A DNA stretch of 33,512 bases from Candidatus Micrarchaeota archaeon CG1_02_51_15 (GTDB lineage: Archaea; Micrarchaeota; Micrarchaeia; Norongarragalinales; UBA8480): positions 1-33,512 of the forward strand of contig MNVG01000035.1 of NCBI GenBank assembly GCA_001871495.1. The letters are read 5' to 3'. Below, piece after piece: positions 15,468 to 22,952 of the stretch; position 1 is the stretch's first letter, and every line of letters starts with the position of its first letter. The translations under genes and the position numbers were made by a program. The notes beneath the pieces are model-generated. The model saw only the letters and a program-made list of their open reading frames with translations, made no database searches and had not been told where the DNA came from.

Positions 15468-15646
15468 GACTCGACCTGCGCAAGCTCAAGGCGGACAAGA
15501 AGAAAAATTTCGAGGAACGCCTAGATTTCATTTCCCGCTACGTCGAATGGCTGAAGAAAACGCCGAATGCAGAGTGGTCGAAACAACAAAACGTTGTAAT
15601 AAACCAGTTCCTCACAACCCGGAAACGCCGCGCAAACCCCGCGTAA
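15464..15646 (+). CDS. Small basic partner of the nucleotidyltransferase (60 aa)
   Basis: Starts in the ATGA overlap with the nucleotidyltransferase stop. Highly charged and helical in appearance (LRKLKADKKKNFEERLDFI), with a WSKQQNVVINQFL segment and a basic tail. Short partners of this kind accompany archaeal nucleotidyltransferase genes that look like type IV toxin-antitoxin or defence modules, from my memory of the families. Which partner would be toxin is not clear. The longer JAMM ORF in the track overlaps this gene, which is why I start JAMM later. Confidence 0.6.
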   Translation: MRLDLRKLKADKKKNFEERLDFISRYVEWLKKTPNAEWSKQQNVVINQFLTTRKRRANPA

Positions 15647-15650
15647 CGCC

Positions 15651-15686
15651 CCCACCGGCAAGCCACTGGGATTTTGCTTTTTATTT
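15651..15686 (+). promoter_or_regulatory. Palindromic operator with TATA box, copy 2
   Basis: CCCACCGGCAAGCCACTGGG (15651-15670) differs by one base from copy 1 and is again followed after 7 nt by a TATA-like box (TTTTTATTT, 15678-15686). It starts 5 nt after the stop of the 60-aa gene and precedes the JAMM gene, so the predicted start site is near 15708. Confidence 0.6.
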
Positions 15687-15732
15687 GACGCACGGCACGA
15701 GCGAAATAGGCGAAAGGAAAACTAAAGAGGAC

Positions 15733-16128
15733 TTGAAACGTTTGGTTGAAACAAAAGTATTAGTAAAAAGCCGCCCGTTACTGACTGCATTGCAAGCGTC
15801 GAAAAACATTTTTCCAGACGAGTTCATCGGATTGTTCCGCGGCAAATGGAACGGCGAAGCAATAACAATAGAAGAACTGATTATTCCCCCATTAAGCGAC
15901 TACGGCAACGGCTTTTCATCTTACGCTCCGTGGTTCATCCCCCCAAACACCAACTCGATAGGCAGCTTCCACAGCCACCCCCAAGGCCCCGCGCGGCCTT
16001 CGCGGCAAGACCTACAACACTTCGCGTCAAACGGACCCGTGCACTTCATTGCAGCCCCTCCGTTTACAATCAAAAGCACGGCGTGTTTTGACGCAAAAGG
16101 AAAAAAAATCGGGTTCGAGATGAAATAA
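15733..16128 (+). CDS. JAMM/MPN+ metalloprotease (JAB domain)
   Basis: 131 aa if started at TTG 15733, which has GAGG just upstream and lies after the promoter element; TTG 15742 is also possible. FPDEFIGLFRG carries the conserved Glu, and SFHSHPQGPARPSRQDLQHF gives the HxHPx(n)SxxD zinc motif, so the JAMM site is complete. Such enzymes cleave isopeptide bonds of ubiquitin-like or sulfur-carrier proteins. No ubiquitin-like or E1-like gene is present in this window. It ends 4 nt before the methyltransferase ATG, and the two are likely co-transcribed. Confidence 0.82.
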   Translation: MKRLVETKVLVKSRPLLTALQASKNIFPDEFIGLFRGKWNGEAITIEELIIPPLSDYGNGFSSYAPWFIPPNTNSIGSFHSHPQGPARPSRQDLQHFASNGPVHFIAAPPFTIKSTACFDAKGKKIGFEMK

Positions 16129-16132
16129 TTTT

Positions 16133-16744
16133 ATGAAAGAACCTTGTTTCTTCCGCTCTGGAAAGTTTTACAAGCTTTTGCCTGAGTTGGGGACTATTGA
16201 GATTAACGGCGTGAAAATGCACCAGGTCGTCCGCAGGACTCCGTTGGAAGACGCGGAGAACAAGGCGCGTTTGCTTGCAATACGCAAGGGCCGGAAAGTG
16301 TTGGACGTTTGCACCGGCCTAGGGTATTCGGCGCTGGCTGCGGCAAAACGAGGCGCAAGAGTTACTACTTTGGAAGCGGATGAAAACGTTTTAGAGCTGG
16401 CAAAACTCAATTCCGCTTCGAAAGAGTTGTTTGCAAACCCGGCAGTAAGGATTGTCCCAGGCAATGCGTTCGAGTCGATAAACGACTTCGATGACGGCGA
16501 GTTTGATGTGGTGCTGCATGACCCGCCGCGCTTTAGTTTCGCTGGCGAGTTGTATTCGCTTGCTTTTTACTGCGAGTTGTTCCGCGTGCTCAAGCCAAGC
16601 GGCAAGTTGTTTCACTACACGGGAATGCCCGGCGAAAGACGGGGGAAGGGAATCAGGCAGGGCGTGGCGCGGAGGCTGGCGGAAGCGGGTTTCAAGAAAG
16701 TGGTTTGGAACGAGCAAGCACAAGGTTTTACTGCCGTTAAATAA
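16133..16744 (+). CDS. Archaeal class I SAM-dependent methyltransferase
   Basis: 203 aa. Motif I is VLDVCTGLGYSAL (about 55-67), an acidic residue follows in TTLEADENVLELA, and the catalytic-type DVVLHDPPRFSFAGE block is near residues 123-137, followed by FRVLKPSGKLFHYTG. The arrangement matches the archaeal COG2521-like predicted methyltransferases. DPPR is like the N/DPP(Y/F) motif of N-methyltransferases, so an RNA base or protein amide substrate is possible. The start 4 nt after the JAMM stop suggests one operon. Confidence 0.8.
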   Translation: MKEPCFFRSGKFYKLLPELGTIEINGVKMHQVVRRTPLEDAENKARLLAIRKGRKVLDVCTGLGYSALAAAKRGARVTTLEADENVLELAKLNSASKELFANPAVRIVPGNAFESINDFDDGEFDVVLHDPPRFSFAGELYSLAFYCELFRVLKPSGKLFHYTGMPGERRGKGIRQGVARRLAEAGFKKVVWNEQAQGFTAVK

Positions 16745-16759
16745 ATAGAGGTTTTAGAA

Positions 16760-17304
16760 ATGGCCATGAAAAAAATAATTCCCCGCGAGATAGTTTTGGA
16801 AATAGGCCACGGCGGTATGCCAATTACGGAAGTCAGTAAACTACGGCGCCCTAAATCTATTTACATAGGAGTGAAAAAGCCGCCGAGGTTTGAAGGAGAG
16901 AGTTACGACGACCTGGCAAGACACCTAAAGGCCGTGGAACAGTATCAGCAGGGGGTTAAAGCAATAGGGAAATCAGAAACGCGCATGCGGTTAAGGCAGA
17001 CGAGGCAAGACTTCCGTTGGCCTGTTCTTCAGTTGACCGGGTTTACTTGCACAACGTACTGAATGCAGCCGGCGTAGATCAAGGACTTATGTTAAGAGAG
17101 GTTCACCGCGTGCTTAAACCAAACGACCGAGTGTTGATAGTCCATAGGTACGGCAAGTTATCTAATCCAACCGAGTGCTTCAATTTACTTAGAATGTATT
17201 TTACGCACGACCCTGAAGAAACGGCTGAGCATAAGGAAGCATTCGTACACGTTTACGACAATCGCGCTTACTACGGGGCTTTCAGGAAAAGGCAACGGGC
17301 TTAG
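16760..17304 (+). pseudogene. Frameshifted SAM-dependent methyltransferase
   Basis: Two ORFs make one protein. Frame 2 gives the start (IPREIVLEIGHGGMPITEV, motif I) up to about GVKAIGKSE. From about 16980, frame 1 gives RNAHAVKADEARLPLACSSVDRVYLHNVL and EVHRVLKPNDRVLIVHRYG, the typical later methyltransferase blocks. The shift lies near 16965-16985. About 180 residues in total. It may be a real pseudogene, an assembly or sequencing indel, or a slippage site, though no strong slippery run is seen. It converges on the cupredoxin gene with a 4-nt overlap of stops. Confidence 0.7.
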
Positions 17305-17705
17305 TTGACTATCAGCGTTCCCTGCCCCATTCCCATTGGACAGTGGAAGGCAAACGAGCCTGTTTTGTCCGCAACGAATTCAACGACGTTGTCCGTGCTG
17401 GTTATGGTTTTGCTTATTCCGAAGTCAGGAATGAGCAAGGTAGTCATGCAGCCGCCGAACGTGTTTGCGTCTGCTTCGATGCGCAACCGCGTTCCTTTAG
17501 GGACGGTTATTGTCCGAGGTTCGTAATAACCGTTTTTGACGGACAACTGCACGGTCTGCGTTTGCAACAGGGCAGTGGGTTGGATTGACGCGCTTGGCTG
17601 CGGGGAAGGCGTTTCAACTGCGGCGCCTTTCATTATTATCGACAACCCCGCTAAGGTGATAAAAGCGAGTATTGCGAGGACTGTTATTGCTTCGATTTTG
17701 TTCAA
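17301..17705 (-). CDS. Membrane-anchored cupredoxin
   Basis: 134 aa from TTG 17705, with GGAGG about 11 nt upstream. Residues 7-26 are a hydrophobic anchor or signal, followed by a Pro/Ser-rich linker and a cupredoxin domain (about 52-134): NGYYEPRTITVPKGT, a Cys in FGGCMTTLLIP, and FAFHCPMGMGQGTLIV, which holds His, Cys and Met as likely copper ligands. It faces the outside and probably carries or buffers copper. It is the last gene of the copZ-copA operon, 22 nt after the copA stop. Confidence 0.85.
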   Translation of the reverse strand: MNKIEAITVLAILAFITLAGLSIIMKGAAVETPSPQPSASIQPTALLQTQTVQLSVKNGYYEPRTITVPKGTRLRIEADANTFGGCMTTLLIPDFGISKTITSTDNVVEFVADKTGSFAFHCPMGMGQGTLIVN

Positions 17706-17727
17706 TTGAAAACCATTCCTCCTTTTT

Positions 17728-19896
17728 CTATAGTTTTATCAAACGTAGTGACAGTGAGTTGGTTACCACTGAAACCGAGCTTAATGCCATTGCGCCGCCT
17801 GCAATCATTGGGCTCAGCAGCCATCCGGTGAAGGGATAGAGCACGCCTGCTGCAATAGGTATTCCGACTGCGTTGTAGATTAGGGCCCAGAACATATTTT
17901 GGTGGATTTTGCCCATTGTTGCGCGGCCTAATCTGATGCAGCGCGGCACGTCCATCGGGTCGTTTTTCATTAGTACGACGCTTCCTGCTTCGACTGCAAC
18001 GTCGGTTCCGCTGCGCAGTGCAAAGCCGACGTCGGCTTGCGCCAAAGCAGGCGCGTCGTTTACTCCGTCGCCTACCATTCCTACTCCCGTGCCTTTGGCT
18101 TGGAGTTTTTTGACGTGCGCCGCTTTTTCGCTAGGCAGTACTTCGGCAAAGAACTTCTTGATTCCTGCACGGGCTGCAATTGCGGCAGTGGTGCGGGAGT
18201 TGTCTCCGCTGATTATTACCGCTTCAATGCCTAATTGCCTCAGCTCGGTTACTGCAAGCTGCGCAGTGTCTTTAAGCGTGTCTGCAACTGCAATTAGGCC
18301 GGCCTCTTTTCCTGCAATTGAAAGCACAATTACGGTTTTGCCTTCTTCTTCAAGCTTGCGCGCAGTTGCAGACGCGTTTTTTCCAAAAGTCTTTCTTTCT
18401 TGCGCTAGGCGCGAACTGCCAAAGACAACGTGTTTTCCCAAGAGAATTGCTTCCACGCCTTTTCCGGGAATTGATTTGAAGTTAGTTACGCGGGGCAACG
18501 CGAGTTTCTTTTCCTCTGCTTCTTTCACTATTGCGTCTGCTAGAGGGTGCTCGGATTGTTTTTCAAGTGCAGCTACGTAGGCGAGGACTTGCTTTTGAGA
18601 AAGGTTGGAGAGCGGAACAACGTCGGTTACGCGGGGCTTTCCTTCAGTGATTGTTCCGGTCTTGTCGAACACCACGTACTTCAATTTGTGCATCGTCTCG
18701 AGCGCCTCGGCGTTTTTGATGAGTATTCCCTTCTTTGCGCCGATTCCGGTTCCTACCATTATTGCAGTCGGAGTTGCCAGTCCCAATGCACAAGGACAAG
18801 CTATTACCAGAACGGAGACTGCAGTCATTAACGCGAATGAAACGCCTGCACCTAACAGGTACCACGCAATGAAAGTGGTAATCGAAATCAGTATTACTGC
18901 CGGGACGAAGTGTGCCGACACTTGGTCTGCAAAGCGTTGTATTGGGGCTTTGCTTGACTGCGCTTCTTCAACGAGCTTGACTATTTGCGCGAGGACGGTT
19001 TCGAAGCCGACTTTGGTTGCCTTGAATCGGAATGCGCCGTGCTTGTTTATTGTTCCTCCGATTACTTTGCTGCCCTTGGTTTTTTCAACTGGAATGCTTT
19101 CACCAGTGACCATGCTTTCGTCAACCGAAGAACCGCCGTTTAAAACCACGCCGTCGACTGGGATTTTTTCGCCGGGCTTTACTAGTATCACGTCACCTTT
19201 TTGCACTTGGTCTGCGGGAATTACGTGTTCGTAGTTGTTGCGGATTACGCGCGCGGTTTTGGGCGTGAGTTTAAATAGCTCGCGAATGGCTTCACTGACT
19301 TTTCCGCGTGCAATTGCCTCCAAGTACTTTCCAAACAGCACCAAGGTGATTAACACCGTAGAGGTTTCGAAATACTGTTCGCCGACCACGCCCAGGACAG
19401 CTGCGACGCTGTAGAAGTACGCTGCCGAAGTTCCTATTGCAACCAGCGAGTCCATGTCAGCTGAACGGTTTTTGAGAGCGGCCCATAATCCTTTGTAAAA
19501 CCGCGCTCCTGCAATGAATTGGACGGGCGTTGCCAAGGCGAACAAAACGAGTGTGCGGTGAGGAAACTCCATTAGGAACATTCCGATTAGAAGAGCAGGC
19601 ATGCTAAAGATTGCGCTGAAAACCAGGAGTTTGCGCAAGCCGTTTATTTGTTCTGCGCGCAGTTTTTGTTCGCGGTCCAAGTCGCCTGCAATGGAAGCTC
19701 TATAACCGCGGGCTTTGACTACTCCGATGAGTTTTTCGCTGTTGGTAAGCTTTTCGTCATACTCCACGCTTGCGCGGCCTGAAGCAAAGTTTACTCTGGC
19801 AGTCTTTACTCCCGGTGCTTTCGAAAGCGATTTGGTAAGCAGGACCGCGCAACTGGCGCAATCCATTCCCGTTACTGCAAGCTCTGTTTTTTTCAA
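17728..19896 (-). CDS. copA: Copper-translocating P1B-type ATPase
   Basis: 722 aa from TTG 19896, chosen because GGAGGG lies about 10 nt upstream; the track's TTG 19917 overlaps the previous gene. Domain order: one N-terminal HMA domain ([13 protein letters not shown]), eight predicted spans, the TGES actuator loop, the CPC metal site in [13 protein letters not shown], the phosphorylation motif DKTGT (Asp near 411), the [10 protein letters not shown] motif, and the [16 protein letters not shown] hinge. The CPC motif with M/S residues in the last spans is the Cu+ type. It exports copper at ATP cost. The upstream chaperone and HMA membrane protein are tightly linked. Confidence 0.93.
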   Translation of the reverse strand: MKKTELAVTGMDCASCAVLLTKSLSKAPGVKTARVNFASGRASVEYDEKLTNSEKLIGVVKARGYRASIAGDLDREQKLRAEQINGLRKLLVFSAIFSMPALLIGMFLMEFPHRTLVLFALATPVQFIAGARFYKGLWAALKNRSADMDSLVAIGTSAAYFYSVAAVLGVVGEQYFETSTVLITLVLFGKYLEAIARGKVSEAIRELFKLTPKTARVIRNNYEHVIPADQVQKGDVILVKPGEKIPVDGVVLNGGSSVDESMVTGESIPVEKTKGSKVIGGTINKHGAFRFKATKVGFETVLAQIVKLVEEAQSSKAPIQRFADQVSAHFVPAVILISITTFIAWYLLGAGVSFALMTAVSVLVIACPCALGLATPTAIMVGTGIGAKKGILIKNAEALETMHKLKYVVFDKTGTITEGKPRVTDVVPLSNLSQKQVLAYVAALEKQSEHPLADAIVKEAEEKKLALPRVTNFKSIPGKGVEAILLGKHVVFGSSRLAQERKTFGKNASATARKLEEEGKTVIVLSIAGKEAGLIAVADTLKDTAQLAVTELRQLGIEAVIISGDNSRTTAAIAARAGIKKFFAEVLPSEKAAHVKKLQAKGTGVGMVGDGVNDAPALAQADVGFALRSGTDVAVEAGSVVLMKNDPMDVPRCIRLGRATMGKIHQNMFWALIYNAVGIPIAAGVLYPFTGWLLSPMIAGGAMALSSVSVVTNSLSLRLIKL

Positions 19897-19900
19897 GCAA

Positions 19901-20875
19901 TCACGCCCTCCAGACAACTGCGGCAGCCGGGCCGTACAATATTATCAGCGTTACTCCGAAGGCAATCAGTAGGCACATGCCAAAAAAGGAAATGAACGAG
20001 ACTGGAACCACGTCTCCGAGCTTGCCGCCCGCTTCCTTGTAGACGAGATAGCTCAGCCCGCCGCCTATTGCGGCAAAGACTGCAGACAATATTGCGAGAA
20101 ATGGCAGCAAGTTGTCTGATAGCATCATTACCGACAGCATTGCGCCCATTGTTCCCGACATTACGCCGGCCATCATTCCCTCCATCACGCCCATTACGCC
20201 TGCACACGAACCGCACCAAGCGCCGGCAATCATTCCCACTAGCATTCCCACCAGCGAGCCTACGAACATTCCGTTGGTTGCGCCTACTATTGCTCCAATT
20301 AGGAAGCCCGGAATCATTCCGACGGTCATTCCCACCATCATTCCCGTCATGCAGTTGAAGTGCGCGCGGTAGGTGCGCACGTGCCAGAATGCAGCCACGC
20401 TCAAGACAGTTGAAAAGACAATAAGCAGTATGAAAGGCAGCCAGCCGTTCAGGCTTTGGTTTGGTGAAAAGAACGCCAGAAACGCGAGCGCCTCGAAGGC
20501 AAGCAACAGGAAAAAGCTAAGCAAGGCGTTGCGCAGCAAGGCGGATTCTAGTTTGTAAGCAGGCGAGAAGCCGAGAACGCCTTTCGCCATTTTCTTCGCG
20601 CGGTGGAAAGCCGTTTTTTCAGTTTGAGAAGCCAACGGCTGCAAAAGCGGCGAAGCGCACGCTGCAGGCGCTAAGCGCAAGGCATAACCTTTGGCTACAA
20701 CCGCCTCTTTTATCGAACCCAACTGCTCGGGATTACACTCGATGGTAATCGCGCCTGAAACCGGGTCAAGCGAAACCAAGCGCGCGCCTAAAGCAGACAC
20801 TGCCTTTCCTATTACTGCGCGGCAGGAACTGCATTCGATTCCCGACGCGTAAAAAGTATGTTGGTTCAAATTCAT
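19901..20875 (-). CDS. HMA domain fused to a Met/Gly-rich membrane protein
   Basis: 324 aa, starting in an ATGA overlap with the chaperone gene. Residues 5-70 are an HMA domain ([13 protein letters not shown]) with the metal-binding CxxC. Two spans follow (about 118-137 and 146-168). Then comes a 77-residue stretch with about 17 Met and many GM, GxxxG and MxGM steps, including an internal CxxC (AWCGSC). Two more spans complete the protein. No transport ATPase or known permease motif is present. Stacked Met residues in membrane helices suggest Cu+ passage or storage, as in CTR channels, but this is inference. Position between copZ and copA supports a copper role. Confidence 0.75.
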   Translation of the reverse strand: MNLNQHTFYASGIECSSCRAVIGKAVSALGARLVSLDPVSGAITIECNPEQLGSIKEAVVAKGYALRLAPAACASPLLQPLASQTEKTAFHRAKKMAKGVLGFSPAYKLESALLRNALLSFFLLLAFEALAFLAFFSPNQSLNGWLPFILLIVFSTVLSVAAFWHVRTYRAHFNCMTGMMVGMTVGMIPGFLIGAIVGATNGMFVGSLVGMLVGMIAGAWCGSCAGVMGVMEGMMAGVMSGTMGAMLSVMMLSDNLLPFLAILSAVFAAIGGGLSYLVYKEAGGKLGDVVPVSFISFFGMCLLIAFGVTLIILYGPAAAVVWRA

Positions 20876-21099
20876 TCAACTCCTTTAACAGAATAACCGC
20901 TTTCTTCAACTGCCTTGAAGACGTTGCGTAGTGCAGCCGCGTTTTCGACTTCAACTTCCAAAACGCCTTTTTTCGCATCTGCACGGGCAGAAGAAACTCC
21001 TTTTACTTCAAGCGCAGCCTCGGTCAGCAGCGTTTCGCAACTATGGCAAGTCATTCCGATTATTCCCACTTTCTTTTTCAAACCACGACCACCCAACAT
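20872..21099 (-). CDS. copZ: Copper chaperone, CopZ-like HMA protein
   Basis: 75 aa single HMA domain with GMTCHSCE as the CxxC metal site, followed by the usual VKGVSSARADAKKGVLEVEV core. It would carry Cu+ to CopA. The ATG at 21099 is close to the predicted transcription start; a TTG at 21078 (LKKKVGIIG) is an alternative that would remove an atypical Gly/Arg start. First gene of the minus-strand operon, divergent from the TRASH regulator. Confidence 0.85.
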   Translation of the reverse strand: MLGGRGLKKKVGIIGMTCHSCETLLTEAALEVKGVSSARADAKKGVLEVEVENAAALRNVFKAVEESGYSVKGVE

Positions 21100-21164
21100 A
21101 TCCTATTTAGACATATCTATAAATAAACATATAAATACTTTTCGTAGGTAATTAAGTTAAACAG
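21096..21164. promoter_or_regulatory. Divergent promoter with three ACATAT boxes
   Basis: ACATATC at 21096 and 21111 and ACATAT at 21127 are direct repeats spaced 15-16 bp. TATA-like strings occur on both strands (TATAAATA and ATATAAATAC on plus; TTTATAGATA on minus), placing starts near 21158 (plus) and 21097 (minus). The boxes overlap both core promoters, so a regulator bound here could control the copper operon and itself. Confidence 0.5.
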
Positions 21165-21593
21165 GTGAAATCCGTGTCGAACGTCAGAATAAACAATCTT
21201 GTAAAACTTGCGGTAATGCTTGAACTTGCCAAGGGACCTGCGCACGGTTATGGCTTGATGAACAGCGTTGAGACCTTGATAGGCAAGAAGCCTGGCGCTG
21301 CGCAGATGTATCCTTTTTTACGGCTTCTTGAAGGAAAGGGACTGGCGAAAGCAGGCGAGAGCGGAGTGCGCGAGAAGACCGAGTACGAATTGACCTTGAA
21401 GGGAAAGCGGTTCGTGAACGGCTTGCTGCACCGCTTCGGGGGCCTAGTGGACATCGCAGTCGAGCCGAAGTTGACTGTTTGTGCGCATTGTGGATGCAAG
21501 CTTTTTTCAGGCGGCCACGCGGAAACCGTAAGGGGAAGGAAGCTGGTGTTTTGCTGCAGCCATTGCGCGGCGTCTTTTAAAAAATGCGGCTGA
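21165..21593 (+). CDS. PadR-like winged-helix regulator with TRASH metal sensor
   Basis: 142 aa from GTG 21165 (GTG 21174 is possible). Residues 10-85 match a PadR-type winged helix: LAVMLELAKGPAHGYGLMNSV, a YPFLRLLEGKGLA recognition region and an EYELTLKGKRFV wing. Residues 105-141 are a TRASH domain: VCAHCGCKLF, then VFCCSHCAASFKK. Known archaeal copper regulators (CopT/CopR of Sulfolobus) carry TRASH on an Lrp-type HTH, so this pairing is different. It lies back to back with the copper operon and probably senses Cu+. A repressor or an activator role cannot be chosen from sequence. Confidence 0.82.
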   Translation: MKSVSNVRINNLVKLAVMLELAKGPAHGYGLMNSVETLIGKKPGAAQMYPFLRLLEGKGLAKAGESGVREKTEYELTLKGKRFVNGLLHRFGGLVDIAVEPKLTVCAHCGCKLFSGGHAETVRGRKLVFCCSHCAASFKKCG

Positions 21594-21655
21594 CACCCTA
21601 AAAGGCAGATGGGTTTTAATGCCTTGGACGCGTGTTTTAGTGAGGTGGGATTTTT

Positions 21656-22012
21656 TTGGAAAAGCCTGTTCTGTATACCGTAATCGCAGGAATAGCAGTA
21701 GGAGTGGCTGCGTTGGCGTTTTTTGCCTTCGGCCGTCCTGCAACCGACCCTGTTGCATTGGCAGACTGCCTTTCTGCAAAGGGCTGGACTATGTACGGCA
21801 CGGAGTGGTGTTCGCATTGCAATGCGCAGAAGGAGGCGTTCGGCGAGGCGTTTGCCAAGGTTGACTTCGTAGATTGTGACGAAAAGCCGTTCGAGTGCCA
21901 GGAAAACGGAGTCGATGCCTACCCAAGTTGGGTTAATCGCGACGGTTCGCGGCACTTGGTTGGCGAACAGTCGCTGGACGTGCTTGCATCCGAAGCAGGA
22001 TGCGTTTCTTAA
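21656..22012 (+). CDS. Membrane-anchored thioredoxin-like protein
   Basis: 118 aa from TTG 21656 with GAGGTGG upstream. One span (about residues 5-24) leads to an external thioredoxin domain with WCSHCNAQ as the CxxC, FVDCDEKPFECQENGVDAYPSW including the cis-proline region, and a terminal Cys. The form resembles the thioredoxin domain often fused to VKOR, but no VKOR gene is here. It probably handles disulfides outside the membrane with the DsbA-like gene 15 nt downstream. Confidence 0.82.
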   Translation: MEKPVLYTVIAGIAVGVAALAFFAFGRPATDPVALADCLSAKGWTMYGTEWCSHCNAQKEAFGEAFAKVDFVDCDEKPFECQENGVDAYPSWVNRDGSRHLVGEQSLDVLASEAGCVS

Positions 22013-22027
22013 AAGGACGGTTTTGGA

Positions 22028-22951
22028 ATGATTTGCCTTGTTGCCCTGGCGGTTTTTTTAGTGCTTGCAGTGTTCAGCGCGCGCTATAGGCCGCTCGCAA
22101 GAGAGGCGTTCGACTGCGTTTTCAGGAAGATGACGCTACGGCCGTGCGAAAGCGGTTTGGACGAGCGCCTTAAATCAACGTTGGTTGCAAGCGTTTTTTC
22201 CAAGTCTCCGCGGGCTGCAGGCGCGTTGAATCGGAACTTCGAGCTGTTTTCCTGGATTTTGACGGCATTGATGATCGCAAGTTTTGCATACTCTGCTTTC
22301 TCTGCGTACAACTGGGTTGTCTACGGAGATTGCAACGGCCCTGGAAGCGATGGCTTTTGTCCTTTTAACGCAATTGGCGGCGAACACATCTCGGACTGCG
22401 GGACGGGCAATTCCACGTCGCGTACTCTGGTATTACCAGCTACCTTAAACGGACAGGTAGTAGGCCTCGCGGATGCTAAGGTAACGGTGATTGAATTCGG
22501 TTGCTTCGAGTGCAAGTATACTAAGGAAGCCGAGCCAATTGTGGCGCGCGTGCTAGAAGAGTACGCGGGGCGCATCCGCTTTGTTTTCAAGCCTTTTCCG
22601 ATTCCAACTCACAACAACAGTCGTTTGGCCGAGCAAGCCGCGTTGTGCGCAGCCCGGCAGGACCGGTTCTGGGCGTACAAAGACGAATTGTTTTCGATGC
22701 AGCCGTTGTTACTGGCTAATGCATCGGATGCAATCGAACGAGCGGGCGTCAACGCTGCGGTAAACTCAAGTGAATTCCAAGAATGCATGCAATCGAATGC
22801 AACAGCGACCGAAGTCGAGGCGTTCTATCGCGAGGGAATGGCAAGCGGGTTGTACGGCACGCCTACTTTCTTCATAAACAACCGCACGCTCGTCGGGCCG
22901 AAGCCGTTTGAGGCGTTTGAGGCATTAATTGAAGAAGAGTTGAAGAAGTGA
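22028..22951 (+). CDS. DsbA-like membrane-anchored disulfide protein
   Basis: 307 aa. N-terminal span (3-18), a soluble basic segment with two Cys, a second span (about 76-95), then a DsbA/thioredoxin_4 domain: VIEFGCFECKYTKEAEP with CFEC as the active site, FVFKPFPIPTHNNSRLAEQAALCAARQ, and YGTPTFFINN with the cis-Pro loop. It would form or reshuffle disulfides in exported proteins, of which this genome segment has several Cys-rich examples. AAGGA lies about 10 nt before the ATG. The next gene starts 2 nt after its stop. Confidence 0.83.
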   Translation: MICLVALAVFLVLAVFSARYRPLAREAFDCVFRKMTLRPCESGLDERLKSTLVASVFSKSPRAAGALNRNFELFSWILTALMIASFAYSAFSAYNWVVYGDCNGPGSDGFCPFNAIGGEHISDCGTGNSTSRTLVLPATLNGQVVGLADAKVTVIEFGCFECKYTKEAEPIVARVLEEYAGRIRFVFKPFPIPTHNNSRLAEQAALCAARQDRFWAYKDELFSMQPLLLANASDAIERAGVNAAVNSSEFQECMQSNATATEVEAFYREGMASGLYGTPTFFINNRTLVGPKPFEAFEALIEEELKK

Positions 22952-22952
22952 A

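Noticed and set aside
15547-15732. Longer JAMM protein start
   Set aside because: It overlaps the 60-aa partner gene and reads through the palindrome and TATA element. The JAMM homology begins after 15733.
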